A program made the position numbers and the translations under genes. Below, piece by piece: positions 54,340 through 63,370 of a stretch of DNA of 64,000 nt. Source of the stretch: Variovorax sp. EL159 (GTDB lineage Bacteria; Pseudomonadota; Gammaproteobacteria; Burkholderiales; Burkholderiaceae_C); assembly GCF_900100965.1 (NCBI RefSeq), contig NZ_FMUJ01000003.1, positions 682,001-746,000 on the forward strand. Reading direction: 5' to 3'. Every line of letters starts with the position of its first letter. The stretch's first letter is position 1. The notes under the pieces were generated by a model. That model ran no database searches. It was given only the letters and a program-made list of their open reading frames with translations, and was not told the DNA's origin.

Positions 54340-54912
54340 ATGTTCGCGATGCAGTATTCGCACAGGCTGCCGGCCGACTACGACATGCAGACGATCCGCC
54401 AGCGCGCGGCGCGCCGAGGCCCGTTGTGGGACGACACGGAAGGCCTCGCCTTCAAGGCCTTCGTCGCGCAGGAGCGCGGCCGGCACGGCGCCACGGGGCA
54501 CCTCTATGCCTCGGTCTATCTCTGGCTCGATCCGGCGGCGGCAGTGCGCTTTCTCATGGGTGAGCGCTTCCAGAGCGTGATCGATTCCTTCGGACGGCCG
54601 CGCGTGGAGACCTGGCTGCCGCTTGATGCGCGCGCCGGCACCGCTAGCGCCCAGCAGGCGCATTCGCTCCTTCGCGAGGAACGCGTGCTCGATGCGGCAA
54701 TGGACCGCATCGCCTTTCAAGCGACGGAAGCCGAAGGCAACTGCGAACGGGCTGCACGGCCCGACACCGTCGCCGTCTGGACGGCACTCGATCTTGCGAG
54801 CTGGCAGCTGGTCCGCTTCACGCTCTCGACCCGCGCGCCAGCGCATGTCGACGGCGCCACGACCTACGAAGTGCTGCACCTTGCGAAGCCGGGCATCGGC
54901 CAACTCGAATGA
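54340..54912 (+). CDS. DUF4865 family protein
   Basis: A 190-aa protein of a family without assigned activity. The start FAMQYSHRLPADYDMQTIRQRAARRGPLWD and the phrase FQSVIDSFGRPRVETWLP are typical of it. The family is often found beside LysR regulators and small enzymes. AAGGAG precedes the ATG by 8 nt. Its stop overlaps a 44-codon membrane reading frame (ATGA), and a LysR gene follows on the other strand. Confidence 0.8.
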   Translation: MFAMQYSHRLPADYDMQTIRQRAARRGPLWDDTEGLAFKAFVAQERGRHGATGHLYASVYLWLDPAAAVRFLMGERFQSVIDSFGRPRVETWLPLDARAGTASAQQAHSLLREERVLDAAMDRIAFQATEAEGNCERAARPDTVAVWTALDLASWQLVRFTLSTRAPAHVDGATTYEVLHLAKPGIGQLE

Positions 54913-55043
54913 CCCACGACCGCTCATCCCGCCGCACGGAAATGCTGCTGGGTCATCTCGCAAGCCTGGGCGTCGCTGCCGCATCGATCTGCGGGCTTGC
55001 CGCGCTGGCGGCGATGGCGGTGCATCGCCTGCTGTCGACGTAG
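54909..55043 (+). CDS. 44-aa single-helix membrane peptide, coupled to DUF4865
   Basis: A short frame beginning in an ATGA overlap with the DUF4865 stop. It encodes a charged N-terminus (THDRSSRRTE) and one hydrophobic helix LASLGVAAASICGLAALAAMAV, ending in HRLLST. Overlapping start and a clean transmembrane segment argue for a real gene, but a chance frame cannot be excluded. Confidence 0.5.
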   Translation: MTHDRSSRRTEMLLGHLASLGVAAASICGLAALAAMAVHRLLST

Positions 55044-55064
55044 CCGCGTGCCTTTGCGCAGCGG

Positions 55065-55916
55065 CTACACCGCCGTCGAACGAATCGCCGCCGACAGCGA
55101 GCGCAGCGCACTGCGCCCCTGCGGATCGGACACGCCGGTGTGCAGCACCACCTCGCGCGACGGCAATGGCGGCAGGCCCAGCGCCGGCCCGACGTCGATG
55201 GTCCCCGGCGGCGCCACGCGCCGCCCCAGGGCAGCCACCGCCAGCCCTGCCGAAACCGCAGCGCCCACCGTGAGCACGCCGCCGCCCACGAACACCTCGG
55301 TCCACGGCACCTTGCCTTCAGCCAGCGCGGCAACCGCCATGCTGCGCACGCTGCACGGCTCGGCCTGTGTGGCCAACCGCAACGGCTCGCCCGAGCGGTG
55401 CACGAAATCGGGTGCGGCCATCCAACCGAATTTCTCTTCGAGCAGCAACTCGCCATCGAGCCGCCGGCTGTCGTGCCGCAGGATGACGACGGCATCGATC
55501 AGCCCACGGTCGAAGGCATCGAGCAGTTCGCGCGAGGTCGCGACGCGAACCTCCATCACCACGCGGGGCTCCGCGTCCTTCATCTGCCGCAGCAGCAAGG
55601 GAAGCTCCGCCCCCACGACGTGGTGGCTGATGCCGACGACCAGGCGGCGCGGCTGCACGCCGAAGGATTCGAGCGCGCCGCTGTGCGCGGCCAGCAAATG
55701 GCGTGCCGATGGCAAGAAGGCCAACCCCTCCGCCGAAAGCCTCACCGAGCGCGGCGTGCGTTCGAGCAGGCGTCGCCCCAGCACCTCTTCGAGCCGCTTG
55801 ATCTTGAGGCTCACGGCCGACTGCGCGCTGTCCATGGCTTCTGCCGCGCGCGTGAAGCTCTTGAGGTCGGCCACGCGCACGAAGGCCTGCACCGCCTCGA
55901 TGTCGAGGGCCTTCAT
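55065..55916 (-). CDS. LysR-family transcriptional regulator
   Basis: A 283-aa regulator with winged helix-turn-helix at the start (AVQAFVRVADLKSFTRAAEAMDSAQSAVSLKIKRLEE) and a periplasmic-binding-like effector domain. The ATG at 55916 matches the family. It is divergent from the D-threonine aldolase-like gene with 113 nt between, so that gene is the likely target; it is also convergent with the DUF4865 pair. Effector unknown. Confidence 0.9.
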   Translation of the reverse strand: MKALDIEAVQAFVRVADLKSFTRAAEAMDSAQSAVSLKIKRLEEVLGRRLLERTPRSVRLSAEGLAFLPSARHLLAAHSGALESFGVQPRRLVVGISHHVVGAELPLLLRQMKDAEPRVVMEVRVATSRELLDAFDRGLIDAVVILRHDSRRLDGELLLEEKFGWMAAPDFVHRSGEPLRLATQAEPCSVRSMAVAALAEGKVPWTEVFVGGGVLTVGAAVSAGLAVAALGRRVAPPGTIDVGPALGLPPLPSREVVLHTGVSDPQGRSALRSLSAAIRSTAV

Positions 55917-56029
55917 CGCGGGCCTGCCATTTCGCAAACAAGGGGTGGTGCACGCATTTCGATGCGATCATTTCACAGCGCGGCGCTCCCTGCATCGCAC
56001 CGTCATCTTCAAGAACCAAGGCTTCGCCC

Positions 56030-57175
56030 ATGCCCACTGAACTCCAAGTCAACGCGCCGCTGATCGGCGTTCCTGGCGGCCGCCAGTTGCTCGACACACC
56101 CGCCCTGCTGATCGACCTGCCCGCGATGACGCGCAACATCGAACGCATGGCCGCCTTTGCCAAGGCGCGCGGCATCGGGCTGCGCCCGCATGTGAAGACG
56201 CACAAGTCGGTCGAGATTGCCCGGCGGCAGGTGGCGGCCGGCGCCATCGGCGTGAGCTGCGTCACGCTGGGCGAGGCGGAGATCATGGTCGAGGGCGGCA
56301 TCCCCGGCGTGCTGATCACATCGCCGGCCGTCACGCCGAGCAAGATCGCGCGGCTGATGAAGCTCGCACAGCGCGCGCGCCCTGGCGACGTGATGGTGGT
56401 GGTCGACCACCCGCGCAACCTGGCCGACCTGGCGCAGGCCGCCAGCGAACTCGCGCATCCGCTCGACGTGCTGGTCGACTACGGCGCCGGCTACAACCGC
56501 ACCGGCACCGCCACCGAGGCGCAAGTGCTCGAACTGGCGGCACAGGTCGCAGCCGAGCCGCGCCTGCGGCTGCGCGGCCTGCAGGCCTATGCCGGCAACC
56601 TTCAGCACATCGTGGAGCGCGACCGGCGCAGCGCTGCGGCTGCGGGTCTGCGCGAGACGGTGGCGGGCATCGTCGCTGCGGCGAAGGCCAAGGGCATTCA
56701 CTTCGAGATCGTCACCGGCGCGGGCACTGGCACGCACGACCTCGACTCGCAAGAGAACGCGTTCACCGAACTGCAGGCCGGCTCCTACGTTTTCATGGAC
56801 GCCGAATACACGCGCGTGCTGGCCAGCGGCACGCAGCCCTCGCCCTTCGAGGTCTCGCTGCTGGTGCAGACCGCGGTGGTCAGCACCAATGCGGCGGAAT
56901 GGGTGACGGTCGATGGCGGCAGCAAGTGCTTCTCGACCGACAGCGGCGTACCGCTGGTGGCGCATGGCGTCGACCCGTCGAGCCGCTATGCCTTCTTCGG
57001 CGACGAGCACGGCAAGCTGATGCTTCCGCCAGGACCCCGGCCCGAACTCGGCGCCCGCGTCGAATTCGTCACGCCGCATTGCGACCCGACGGTCAATCTG
57101 CATGACAGCTACCACGTGGTCGATGGCGACACGCTGGTCGCCATCTGGCCGGTGGACGCGCGCGGCAAGCGGTAG
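56030..57175 (+). CDS. D-threonine aldolase / D-serine dehydratase-like PLP enzyme
   Basis: Fold type III pyridoxal phosphate enzyme of 381 aa. The PLP lysine is in RPHVKTHK near residue 58; the phosphate-binding and substrate residues include VDYGAGYNRTG and TGAGTGTHD. The metal-binding pair of D-threonine aldolase is probably in TPHCDPTVN near residue 350. It acts on D-threonine, D-serine or 3-hydroxy-D-aspartate. It is divergent from a LysR gene. The ribosome site is weak (AAGG). Confidence 0.85.
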   Translation: MPTELQVNAPLIGVPGGRQLLDTPALLIDLPAMTRNIERMAAFAKARGIGLRPHVKTHKSVEIARRQVAAGAIGVSCVTLGEAEIMVEGGIPGVLITSPAVTPSKIARLMKLAQRARPGDVMVVVDHPRNLADLAQAASELAHPLDVLVDYGAGYNRTGTATEAQVLELAAQVAAEPRLRLRGLQAYAGNLQHIVERDRRSAAAAGLRETVAGIVAAAKAKGIHFEIVTGAGTGTHDLDSQENAFTELQAGSYVFMDAEYTRVLASGTQPSPFEVSLLVQTAVVSTNAAEWVTVDGGSKCFSTDSGVPLVAHGVDPSSRYAFFGDEHGKLMLPPGPRPELGARVEFVTPHCDPTVNLHDSYHVVDGDTLVAIWPVDARGKR

Positions 57176-57261
57176 GCGCCGACCGGCATAAGGAAACTCG
57201 AAAAGCGTATTTCACAAGGCGGGCATCGCAGCGGCACAGTCGGCGCCTGTCTCTCTTTTCG

Positions 57262-57283
57262 CGGACGGCTCCAGAGCCGTCCG
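57262..57283 (+). promoter_or_regulatory. Perfect hairpin just before the acyl-CoA dehydrogenase-like gene
   Basis: CGGACGGCT (57262-57270) pairs with AGCCGTCCG (57275-57283) around CCAG. It ends 6 nt before the ATG at 57290, where the ribosome site should be, and no Shine-Dalgarno sequence is visible. It may limit translation or be a protein-binding palindrome. Confidence 0.4.
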
Positions 57284-57289
57284 GTCTCC

Positions 57290-58570
57290 ATGGCATCCAT
57301 CCAAGAAACGGCCGACCTCGCGGCACAGGCGGCAAGGCCGCGTCATGCGGCAAAGCCCGCATCCCCTTTCACTTCGCAGCAACTCGCCGAGCGCTTTCGC
57401 CCGATCTTCCATCGCATCGCCGAACGCGCCGCGCAGCGCGAGAACGAACGCGAGCTGGCCTACGAGCCCGTGGCCTGGCTCAACGCCGAACGCTTCGGCG
57501 CGCTGCGCGTGCCGGTCGAATACGGCGGCCTCGGTGCCTCGGTCGAGCAGCTCTACGATTTGCTCATCGAACTGGGAGAAGCAGACTCCAACCTGCCGCA
57601 GATCCTGCGCGCGCACTTCGGCTTCATCGAGCGCCTGTTCGCCGAGATCGACCCCGCACTGCACGGCCCGTGGATGCGTCTTGCCGCCGAAGGCGTGATC
57701 TTCGGCAACGCCACCACCGAACTCGGCGAAGGCTCGCTGAGCACCCTGCAGACCACGCTGAAGCGCGACGGCGATGCGTGGCGGCTCGACGGCGACAAGT
57801 ACTACAGCACCGGCACGCTCTATGCCGACTGGATCTCGGTCTCGGCCCAGCGCCTGAACGACGACGGCGGCAGCGAGCGCGTGATCGCCCTCGTGCCCTC
57901 GGAGGCGGTCGGCGTGGAGCGCGTTGACGACTGGCGCGGTTTCGGCCAACGCCTGAGCGCATCGGGCACCACGCGCTTTCGCAACGTGCGCGTGAAGCCC
58001 GAGAACGTGCTGCTGTACGTGCGCGACCAACCCACGCCGCTGACCGCGCACTTCCAGCTCACGCACCTTGCGACGCTGGCGGGCATCGCGCGTGCCATCG
58101 TGCGCGACGCGGTGGCCTTCGTGCAGCCGCGCAAGCGCGTCTACAGCCACGGTAGCGGCGACACGCCGCGTGAAGATCCGCTGGTGCAGCAGGTCATCGG
58201 CCAACTGGCGAGCACCGCGTTCATTGCGGCGTCGACCGTGCAGGCGGTGGCGCGCGGCCTCGGCGAGATCGACCGCTTTCTCCAACGCGGTGAGACCGTG
58301 CCCGAAAGCCTTCTGTTCGAGGTCGAACTCAACACCGCCAAGGCGCAGGCGGGCATCGTCGATGCGGTGCTGCAGGCCGGCACGCGGCTGTTCGATATCG
58401 GGGGCGCTTCAGCGCTGCAGGAAGACCGTCGGCTCGATCGCCACTGGCGCAATGCGCGCACGCTGGCTTCGCACAACCCGACGATCTACAAAGGGCGGGT
58501 GGTGGGCGACCATCTGCTCAACGGAGCAAGGCCGACTTTCTACTGGGCAGTGGGCGCGGTCGCGTCTTGA
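57290..58570 (+). CDS. Acyl-CoA dehydrogenase-like flavoprotein, DszC/SfnB-type
   Basis: A 426-aa flavoenzyme of the acyl-CoA dehydrogenase fold. Motifs include GALRVPVEYGGLGAS, the FAD/substrate region NATTELGEGSL and DGDKYYSTG, and the C-terminal LFDIGGASA with RNARTLASHNP. The lack of the usual catalytic glutamate region and these last motifs point to the DszC/SfnB branch, which are FMN-dependent monooxygenases of sulfur compounds, or relatives that act on xenobiotics. A perfect hairpin lies just upstream. Reaction unknown. Confidence 0.83.
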   Translation: MASIQETADLAAQAARPRHAAKPASPFTSQQLAERFRPIFHRIAERAAQRENERELAYEPVAWLNAERFGALRVPVEYGGLGASVEQLYDLLIELGEADSNLPQILRAHFGFIERLFAEIDPALHGPWMRLAAEGVIFGNATTELGEGSLSTLQTTLKRDGDAWRLDGDKYYSTGTLYADWISVSAQRLNDDGGSERVIALVPSEAVGVERVDDWRGFGQRLSASGTTRFRNVRVKPENVLLYVRDQPTPLTAHFQLTHLATLAGIARAIVRDAVAFVQPRKRVYSHGSGDTPREDPLVQQVIGQLASTAFIAASTVQAVARGLGEIDRFLQRGETVPESLLFEVELNTAKAQAGIVDAVLQAGTRLFDIGGASALQEDRRLDRHWRNARTLASHNPTIYKGRVVGDHLLNGARPTFYWAVGAVAS

Positions 58571-58650
58571 AGAGAGACCATCCGGAGCGTGCCGGGCAGC
58601 GGCGCGCTTTTTCGCCTGGATGATGAAGACGAAGTGATCGAGCGCAAGGC

Positions 58651-58965
58651 TCAGATGCGCGGCAACGCCGCAAGATAGGTCGACACGACGATCGCGGCGG
58701 CGCGATCGAGCTGCAGGATGTCTCCCACGTCGAAGGCGTGCGGGGCGGTGCGTCCACTCGAACCGAGTGGCTTGCGGATCTCGACAAGAACTTCAGCCGC
58801 CAATTCGCGGTCGCTGCGCGGCCGGCCATCGGGGTGCATCACCCATTCATCCACTTGATCGAACGGAATACTGCGAAAGACCCCAACGATGGGGACGTAC
58901 TTGTAGCGATCCTCGCCCACCAGGATGGGCACGCTGAGGTTACAGAAAAACGTGGTCGTCGACAT
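58651..58965 (-). CDS. Hypothetical protein
   Basis: A 104-aa soluble protein with STTTFFCNLSVPILVGEDRYKYVPIVGVF at its N-terminus and the EIRKPLGSSGRTAPHAFDVGDIL segment. No domain recognised. The ATG at 58965 has a weak ribosome site. It is convergent with the acyl-CoA dehydrogenase-like gene. Confidence 0.5.
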   Translation of the reverse strand: MSTTTFFCNLSVPILVGEDRYKYVPIVGVFRSIPFDQVDEWVMHPDGRPRSDRELAAEVLVEIRKPLGSSGRTAPHAFDVGDILQLDRAAAIVVSTYLAALPRI

Positions 58966-59402
58966 GCAGGATCGCCGTCGCTAGGCAAAGTGTTCGATTG
59001 TTGATGACTGTGACGTCAGGAGCCATCCTCCTTAAGGCCTGTCTCACGGGAAGACGTGACCTTCTGCACACAAATTGTCTCCATTTTCACCCATCTTCCC
59101 CTTAAAACAACTACTTTATTCTTACACAAGGGCACTCCAAGTGCACTTTTCAGCGTTTTTCGAGCGTTGGTAGCGCGAAATGCTCCCGAATTCGGGGAAG
59201 CAAGCACCGATGTGGCGCTTGCAAGGAAGAACAAAGAGGAAGTGTGCGAGCGTGCACGCAGAGCCGGCGCTGCGGCAAGCCATCTCCGGGAATACCCACC
59301 CAGCCGTGTGCAGGGCACGCAACACCAAGGGCTGCATGCGTGCCTGCAGACCCCGTGCGCCGATGTCGCGGCACCCGCCGCCGGAACGCTGCCGAAGCGC
59401 CG
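58966..59402. other. AT-richer non-coding gap
   Basis: About 440 bases without a convincing gene. The stretch 59000-59180 is clearly richer in A and T than its surroundings and contains short hairpins (TCACG/CGTGA near 59046 and GCACT/AGTGC near 59130). Frames here have poor starts and odd composition. It may hold a promoter or a small RNA, but I cannot support either. Confidence 0.4.
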
Positions 59403-60236
59403 TCAGGCAGCCGGGTTGAAGCGCGGTGCGCGGCGTTCGATGTTGGCCTTGACGGCTTCGATCTGGTTCGGGCTGCCGATCAATGCCTGCTGCTCGACCG
59501 ATTCGGCCATCAGCAGTTGTGCCGCGCTCTGCGCCAGCGCGGCATTGAGCAGGCGCTTGCCGGCACGGATGGCGTCGGGGCTCTTGCCCGCGATCTCGTG
59601 CGCCATCTGCAGGGCCTCGGTCAGCGGGTCGGCCGAAAGGCGCGTGGCAAAGCCGATCTGCAAGGCCTCTTCGCCCGAAAAGATGCGGCCGGTGAATGTG
59701 AGTTCGCGCACCACGTCGCTGCGGGCCAGCTCGCGCATCAGCACCATGCCGGCCATGTCGGGCACCAGGCCCCACTTGATCTCCATGACCGACAGCTTGG
59801 TGTCGGGCGCCACGATGCGAACGTCGGCACCCAGCGCCACCTGAAGGCCGCCGCCAAAGGCCACGCCGTGCACGGCCGCAATGACCGGCACCGGCACTTC
59901 GCGCCAGACCATCGCGACCTGCTGCGCCGCATTCGAGATGCCGTGCGTGCGCTTGAGCAGGTCGGTTCCTGCAGCGCCCGCGCCCAAGACATCGGCGGCA
60001 CCGCCCTGCTGCTGCATGCGCTCGAAGGAGGCCATGTCGAGCCCCGCGCAGAAAGCCTTGCCGCGGCCGGAGATCACGACCGCGCGCACCGTGGCGTCTC
60101 CGCGCAGCGCCTCGCCGGACTCGATCAGCGCATCGAACATCGCCGGATCGAGCGCGTTCATCTTGTCGGCGCGTGCGAGCTGCAGTTCCACCACGCCATC
60201 GGGGTGGCGGGTCCATTCGATTCGGCGGTCGGTCAT
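59403..60236 (-). CDS. Enoyl-CoA hydratase / crotonase family protein
   Basis: A 277-aa member of the crotonase superfamily. The oxyanion-hole regions are GRGKAFCAGLDMASF near residue 60 and AAVHGVAFGGGLQVALGADVRI near 115; the downstream catalytic position reads EIKWGLVPDMAGMVLM, where one of the two classical glutamates is present in MEIKWG and the second is replaced. It may be a hydratase, isomerase or related enzyme. It is divergent from phoX. Confidence 0.88.
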   Translation of the reverse strand: MTDRRIEWTRHPDGVVELQLARADKMNALDPAMFDALIESGEALRGDATVRAVVISGRGKAFCAGLDMASFERMQQQGGAADVLGAGAAGTDLLKRTHGISNAAQQVAMVWREVPVPVIAAVHGVAFGGGLQVALGADVRIVAPDTKLSVMEIKWGLVPDMAGMVLMRELARSDVVRELTFTGRIFSGEEALQIGFATRLSADPLTEALQMAHEIAGKSPDAIRAGKRLLNAALAQSAAQLLMAESVEQQALIGSPNQIEAVKANIERRAPRFNPAA

Positions 60237-60328
60237 GGGGCGTGTCTCCTGGGCGGTTCTGGTGGCCAGTATCGCCCGGCATGGCGCTGGGCGATGATGG
60301 CGGCTGTCGCCTACACAACACCTTCGCC

Positions 60329-62194
60329 ATGCCACTGGACCGCCGCAGCTTTCTTCTTCAATCGGGCTCCGCCGCCGCCGTGGTCGCGCTGTTCGGACAA
60401 GGCTGCGCATCACCCGCCACCCCACGCCAGAGCGGCGCACCCAGCTTCACCAGCGTGCCCGCCTCCTTGCGCGACGCCGTCGTGGTGCCGCCCGAATACG
60501 AGTGGCAGGTGCTCTACCCCTGGGGCACGCCGACCGGCGTTGCCGGCCACATGCCGGCCTTCGCACCCGACGCCAGCAACAGCGCCGCCGACCAGGCGGT
60601 GCAGGCCGGCATGCACCACGACGGCATGCACTTCTTTGCGCTCGATGCAAGCGGCGAGCGCGGCCTGCTCGTGATGAACCACGAATACACCGACGAGCAG
60701 CTGCTGCACACCGACGGCATCAAGGCCTGGACAGCGGACAAGGTCCGCAAGTCGCTGCACGCGATGGGCGTCTCGGTGATCGAGATCCGCCGCACCCCGA
60801 TCGGCTGGCAGCAGGTGCTGCCCTCGCCTTTCGCACGCCGCGTGCACGGCAACACCCCCATGCGCATTACCGGCCCGGCCGCTGGCACGCCGCGCATGCG
60901 CACCGCCGCCAACCCAGCCGGCGATGCGGTCTTCGGCACCTTCGCCAACTGCGCCATGGGCGTTACGCCGTGGGGCACTTACCTGACCTGCGAAGAAAAC
61001 TTCCACGGCTACTTCGGTGGACCGAAGGAAGCTGCGAAAGGCGTGACGGACGCGCAGCGCCGCTACGGCACAGTGCCAGGCTCGCAATGGGTCGAGTACT
61101 GGCGCTTCGACGAACGCTTCGACCTGAGCCGGCATCCGAACGAGGCACATCGCTTCGGCTGGGTGGTCGAGATCGATCCCTTCGATCCGACCTCCACGCC
61201 CATCAAGCGCACCGCCCTGGGCCGCAAGCGGCAGGAAAGCGCCACCTGCACGCTCGCCAAGGACGGCCGCGTGGTCGTCTACATGGGCGACGACTCGCGC
61301 TTCGAATACATCTACAAGTTCGTCAGCCGCGACAAGGTGCGCCCCGGTACCGATGCGGCCGCGCGCACCGCCAACCGGCACCTCTTGGACGAAGGCACGC
61401 TGTACGTTGCGCGCTACGACGCGGGTGGCCGCGGCCAGTGGCTCGAACTCGCGCACGGCCGCGATGGGCTCGACGCTGGCAAGGGCTTTGCCGACCAGGC
61501 CGACGTGCTGATCCACGCACGCCTTGCAGGCGACGCCGTCGGCGGCACGAAGATGGACCGCCCCGAATGGATCGCGGTGCATCCGCAAAGCGGCGAGGTG
61601 TACGTCACCCTCACCAACAACAGCCAGCGCGGCGATGCCGGCAAGCCCGCGCCCGATGCGGCCAACCCGCGCGCCAACAACCTCTTCGGCGGCATCCTGC
61701 GCTGGCGCGAGGACGGTGGCGACGCCGCCAGCACCGGCTTCGCATGGGACCACTTCGCGCTGGCGGGCGACCCCGCGCAACCGGGCAGCGGTGCGCGCTA
61801 CCCCTCGGCCGATGCCGACATGTTCGGCAGCCCCGACGGCCTGCACTTCGACAGCGGCGGCCTGCTCTGGATCCAGACCGACATGAGCGGCCAGGTCATC
61901 GGCAAGCCGCCCTATGCATCGCTGGGCAACAACCAGATGCTGTGCGCCGACCCCGCCACCGGCCGCATCCAGCGCTTTCTTACGGGGCCGAACGGCTGCG
62001 AGATCACCGGTTGCGTGGTCACGCCCGACCGGCGCACGCTGTTCGTGAACATCCAGCATCCGGGCGAGGCGCGCGACGACGGCAGCGCCACACCGAACAG
62101 CGCATGGCCCGACGGCACGGCGCCGGGCAGCGTGCGCCCCCGCTCGGCCACGCTGGCGATCCGGCGGCGCGACGGCGGTATCGTCGGCACCTGA
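60329..62194 (+). CDS. PhoX-family (DUF839) secreted phosphatase-like protein
   Basis: A 621-aa exported protein. The N-terminus LDRRSFLLQSGSAAAVVALFGQGC carries a twin-arginine pair typical of Tat export. PhoX-like motifs include MNHEYTDEQLL near residue 115, TCEENFHGYFGG near 215, YMGDDSRFEYIYKFVS near 315 and a metal-site region TLTNNSQRG near 430. PhoX enzymes are calcium/iron alkaline phosphatases, but this family also includes proteins of unknown activity. No PHO box is seen upstream, although the phosphate regulon lies nearby. Confidence 0.83.
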   Translation: MPLDRRSFLLQSGSAAAVVALFGQGCASPATPRQSGAPSFTSVPASLRDAVVVPPEYEWQVLYPWGTPTGVAGHMPAFAPDASNSAADQAVQAGMHHDGMHFFALDASGERGLLVMNHEYTDEQLLHTDGIKAWTADKVRKSLHAMGVSVIEIRRTPIGWQQVLPSPFARRVHGNTPMRITGPAAGTPRMRTAANPAGDAVFGTFANCAMGVTPWGTYLTCEENFHGYFGGPKEAAKGVTDAQRRYGTVPGSQWVEYWRFDERFDLSRHPNEAHRFGWVVEIDPFDPTSTPIKRTALGRKRQESATCTLAKDGRVVVYMGDDSRFEYIYKFVSRDKVRPGTDAAARTANRHLLDEGTLYVARYDAGGRGQWLELAHGRDGLDAGKGFADQADVLIHARLAGDAVGGTKMDRPEWIAVHPQSGEVYVTLTNNSQRGDAGKPAPDAANPRANNLFGGILRWREDGGDAASTGFAWDHFALAGDPAQPGSGARYPSADADMFGSPDGLHFDSGGLLWIQTDMSGQVIGKPPYASLGNNQMLCADPATGRIQRFLTGPNGCEITGCVVTPDRRTLFVNIQHPGEARDDGSATPNSAWPDGTAPGSVRPRSATLAIRRRDGGIVGT

Positions 62195-62244
62195 GCGCAT
62201 CGCATCACATCCCTCACGAGACAAGACAACAGAAGGACCATGTC

Positions 62245-62634
62245 ATGAGCATCCGCATCGTTCGCCTCGGCACCCCGCGCGCAACCGGCGAAGGCCTGCG
62301 CATCGGCACCGTCAGGCGCCCGCCGCGCGGCGTTCCGAAGACGGAGTTCGCGTCGCAGAACTGGTATGACGTGTGGTACCCGAATCTCGCGCCCTCGGTC
62401 GAGACCATGAAGCAGGCGCAAGAAGCGGAAACGCCCGCGCAATGGAACGCCTTCGTGCGCAAGTTCAAGGCCGAGATGGCCGAGGCCGACGCGAGCCGCA
62501 GCCTCGACCTGCTCGCCGCGCTGTCGCACGGCACGTCGCTCGCGGTCGGCTGCTACTGCGAGGACGAATCGCACTGCCACCGCTCGGTGCTGCGCGCCCT
62601 GCTGGCCGAGCGCGGCGCCGACATCGCGAATTGA
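62245..62634 (+). CDS. DUF488 family protein
   Basis: A 129-aa small protein of unknown activity. The core shows SIRIVRLGTPR at the start, VWYPNLAPS in the middle and CYCEDESHCHRSVLRALL near the end, the last being the family's conserved cysteine/histidine block. A good AAGGA precedes the ATG at 62245. The convergent GST gene starts 1 nt after its stop. Confidence 0.8.
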   Translation: MSIRIVRLGTPRATGEGLRIGTVRRPPRGVPKTEFASQNWYDVWYPNLAPSVETMKQAQEAETPAQWNAFVRKFKAEMAEADASRSLDLLAALSHGTSLAVGCYCEDESHCHRSVLRALLAERGADIAN

Positions 62635-62635
62635 T

Positions 62636-63244
62636 TCAGACCTGCGGCGCGGAAAGAAACACCGGCAGGCTTTCCGCCTGCGCCGAGTACGCGGCCAGCA
62701 CCGGAAAGTCGCCAGGCGCAACGGCATCGGGCAACACCAGTTGCGTGAACGCCCAGGCCACGGCGGTCGATACGTCGGCTTGCGTCATCACCGACTCTTC
62801 GGCCGCAAGCGGATGCGCAGCCACCGCCTCTTCGAGCGCCGCGTAAGCCGCGATGAGCTGGCCGTGCACCCGGTCGATCCACGGCTGGTGCTGCTTCTCG
62901 GCCGGGCGCAGGTTGCGCTCGTAGACGATCTGCACCGTCTTCTCGCACGCGGCCAGCGCGAGGCCCACCACGCGCGTCGCACGCAGCCGTTCGGCCGCAT
63001 CGCGCGGCATGAGGCTGCGGCTGCAGGTGGCTTCGGCGTGGTCGATGATGAGCGCCGAATCCATCAGCACGGTGCCGTCGTCGCACACCAGCGTAGGCGC
63101 CTTCACCACCGGGTTGATCTGGCGGAACTGCTCGAAGGTGCTGAACACCGAGATCGACCGGTGCACGAAGGGAACGCCGAGCAGCCGCAGCGAAATGGCG
63201 GCGCGCCGCACGAAGGGTGAGTCGAGCATGCCGACGAGTTGCAT
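62636..63244 (-). CDS. Glutathione S-transferase family protein
   Basis: A 202-aa transferase with thioredoxin-like N-terminus (LDSPFVRRAAISLRLLGVPFVHR), the conserved PVVKAPTLVCDDGTVLMDSALIIDH segment (KxPxL and SxxI regions) and a helical C-terminal domain. The active residue is probably the serine of DSPF. Its stop lies 1 nt from the convergent DUF488 stop. Substrate unknown. Confidence 0.9.
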   Translation of the reverse strand: MQLVGMLDSPFVRRAAISLRLLGVPFVHRSISVFSTFEQFRQINPVVKAPTLVCDDGTVLMDSALIIDHAEATCSRSLMPRDAAERLRATRVVGLALAACEKTVQIVYERNLRPAEKQHQPWIDRVHGQLIAAYAALEEAVAAHPLAAEESVMTQADVSTAVAWAFTQLVLPDAVAPGDFPVLAAYSAQAESLPVFLSAPQV

Positions 63245-63370
63245 TGTTTCTCCTGAAGAAGGAGCGCCACGATACCGGCCACCGTGCCCGCGCCGAATGG
63301 CAATCCATCGAAAATCGGGGCCGCAAACCGATCAACCATCGGCCACCGCCACACCTGCCCGAGCGCACAC

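Noticed and set aside
59016..59318. A minus-strand frame in the AT-richer gap
   Set aside because: Basic, serine-rich, without a ribosome site or recognisable fold; composition fits non-coding DNA.
60237..60328. Possible PHO box before phoX
   Set aside because: Only CTGTCGC is a partial match and no second repeat lies 11 bp away.
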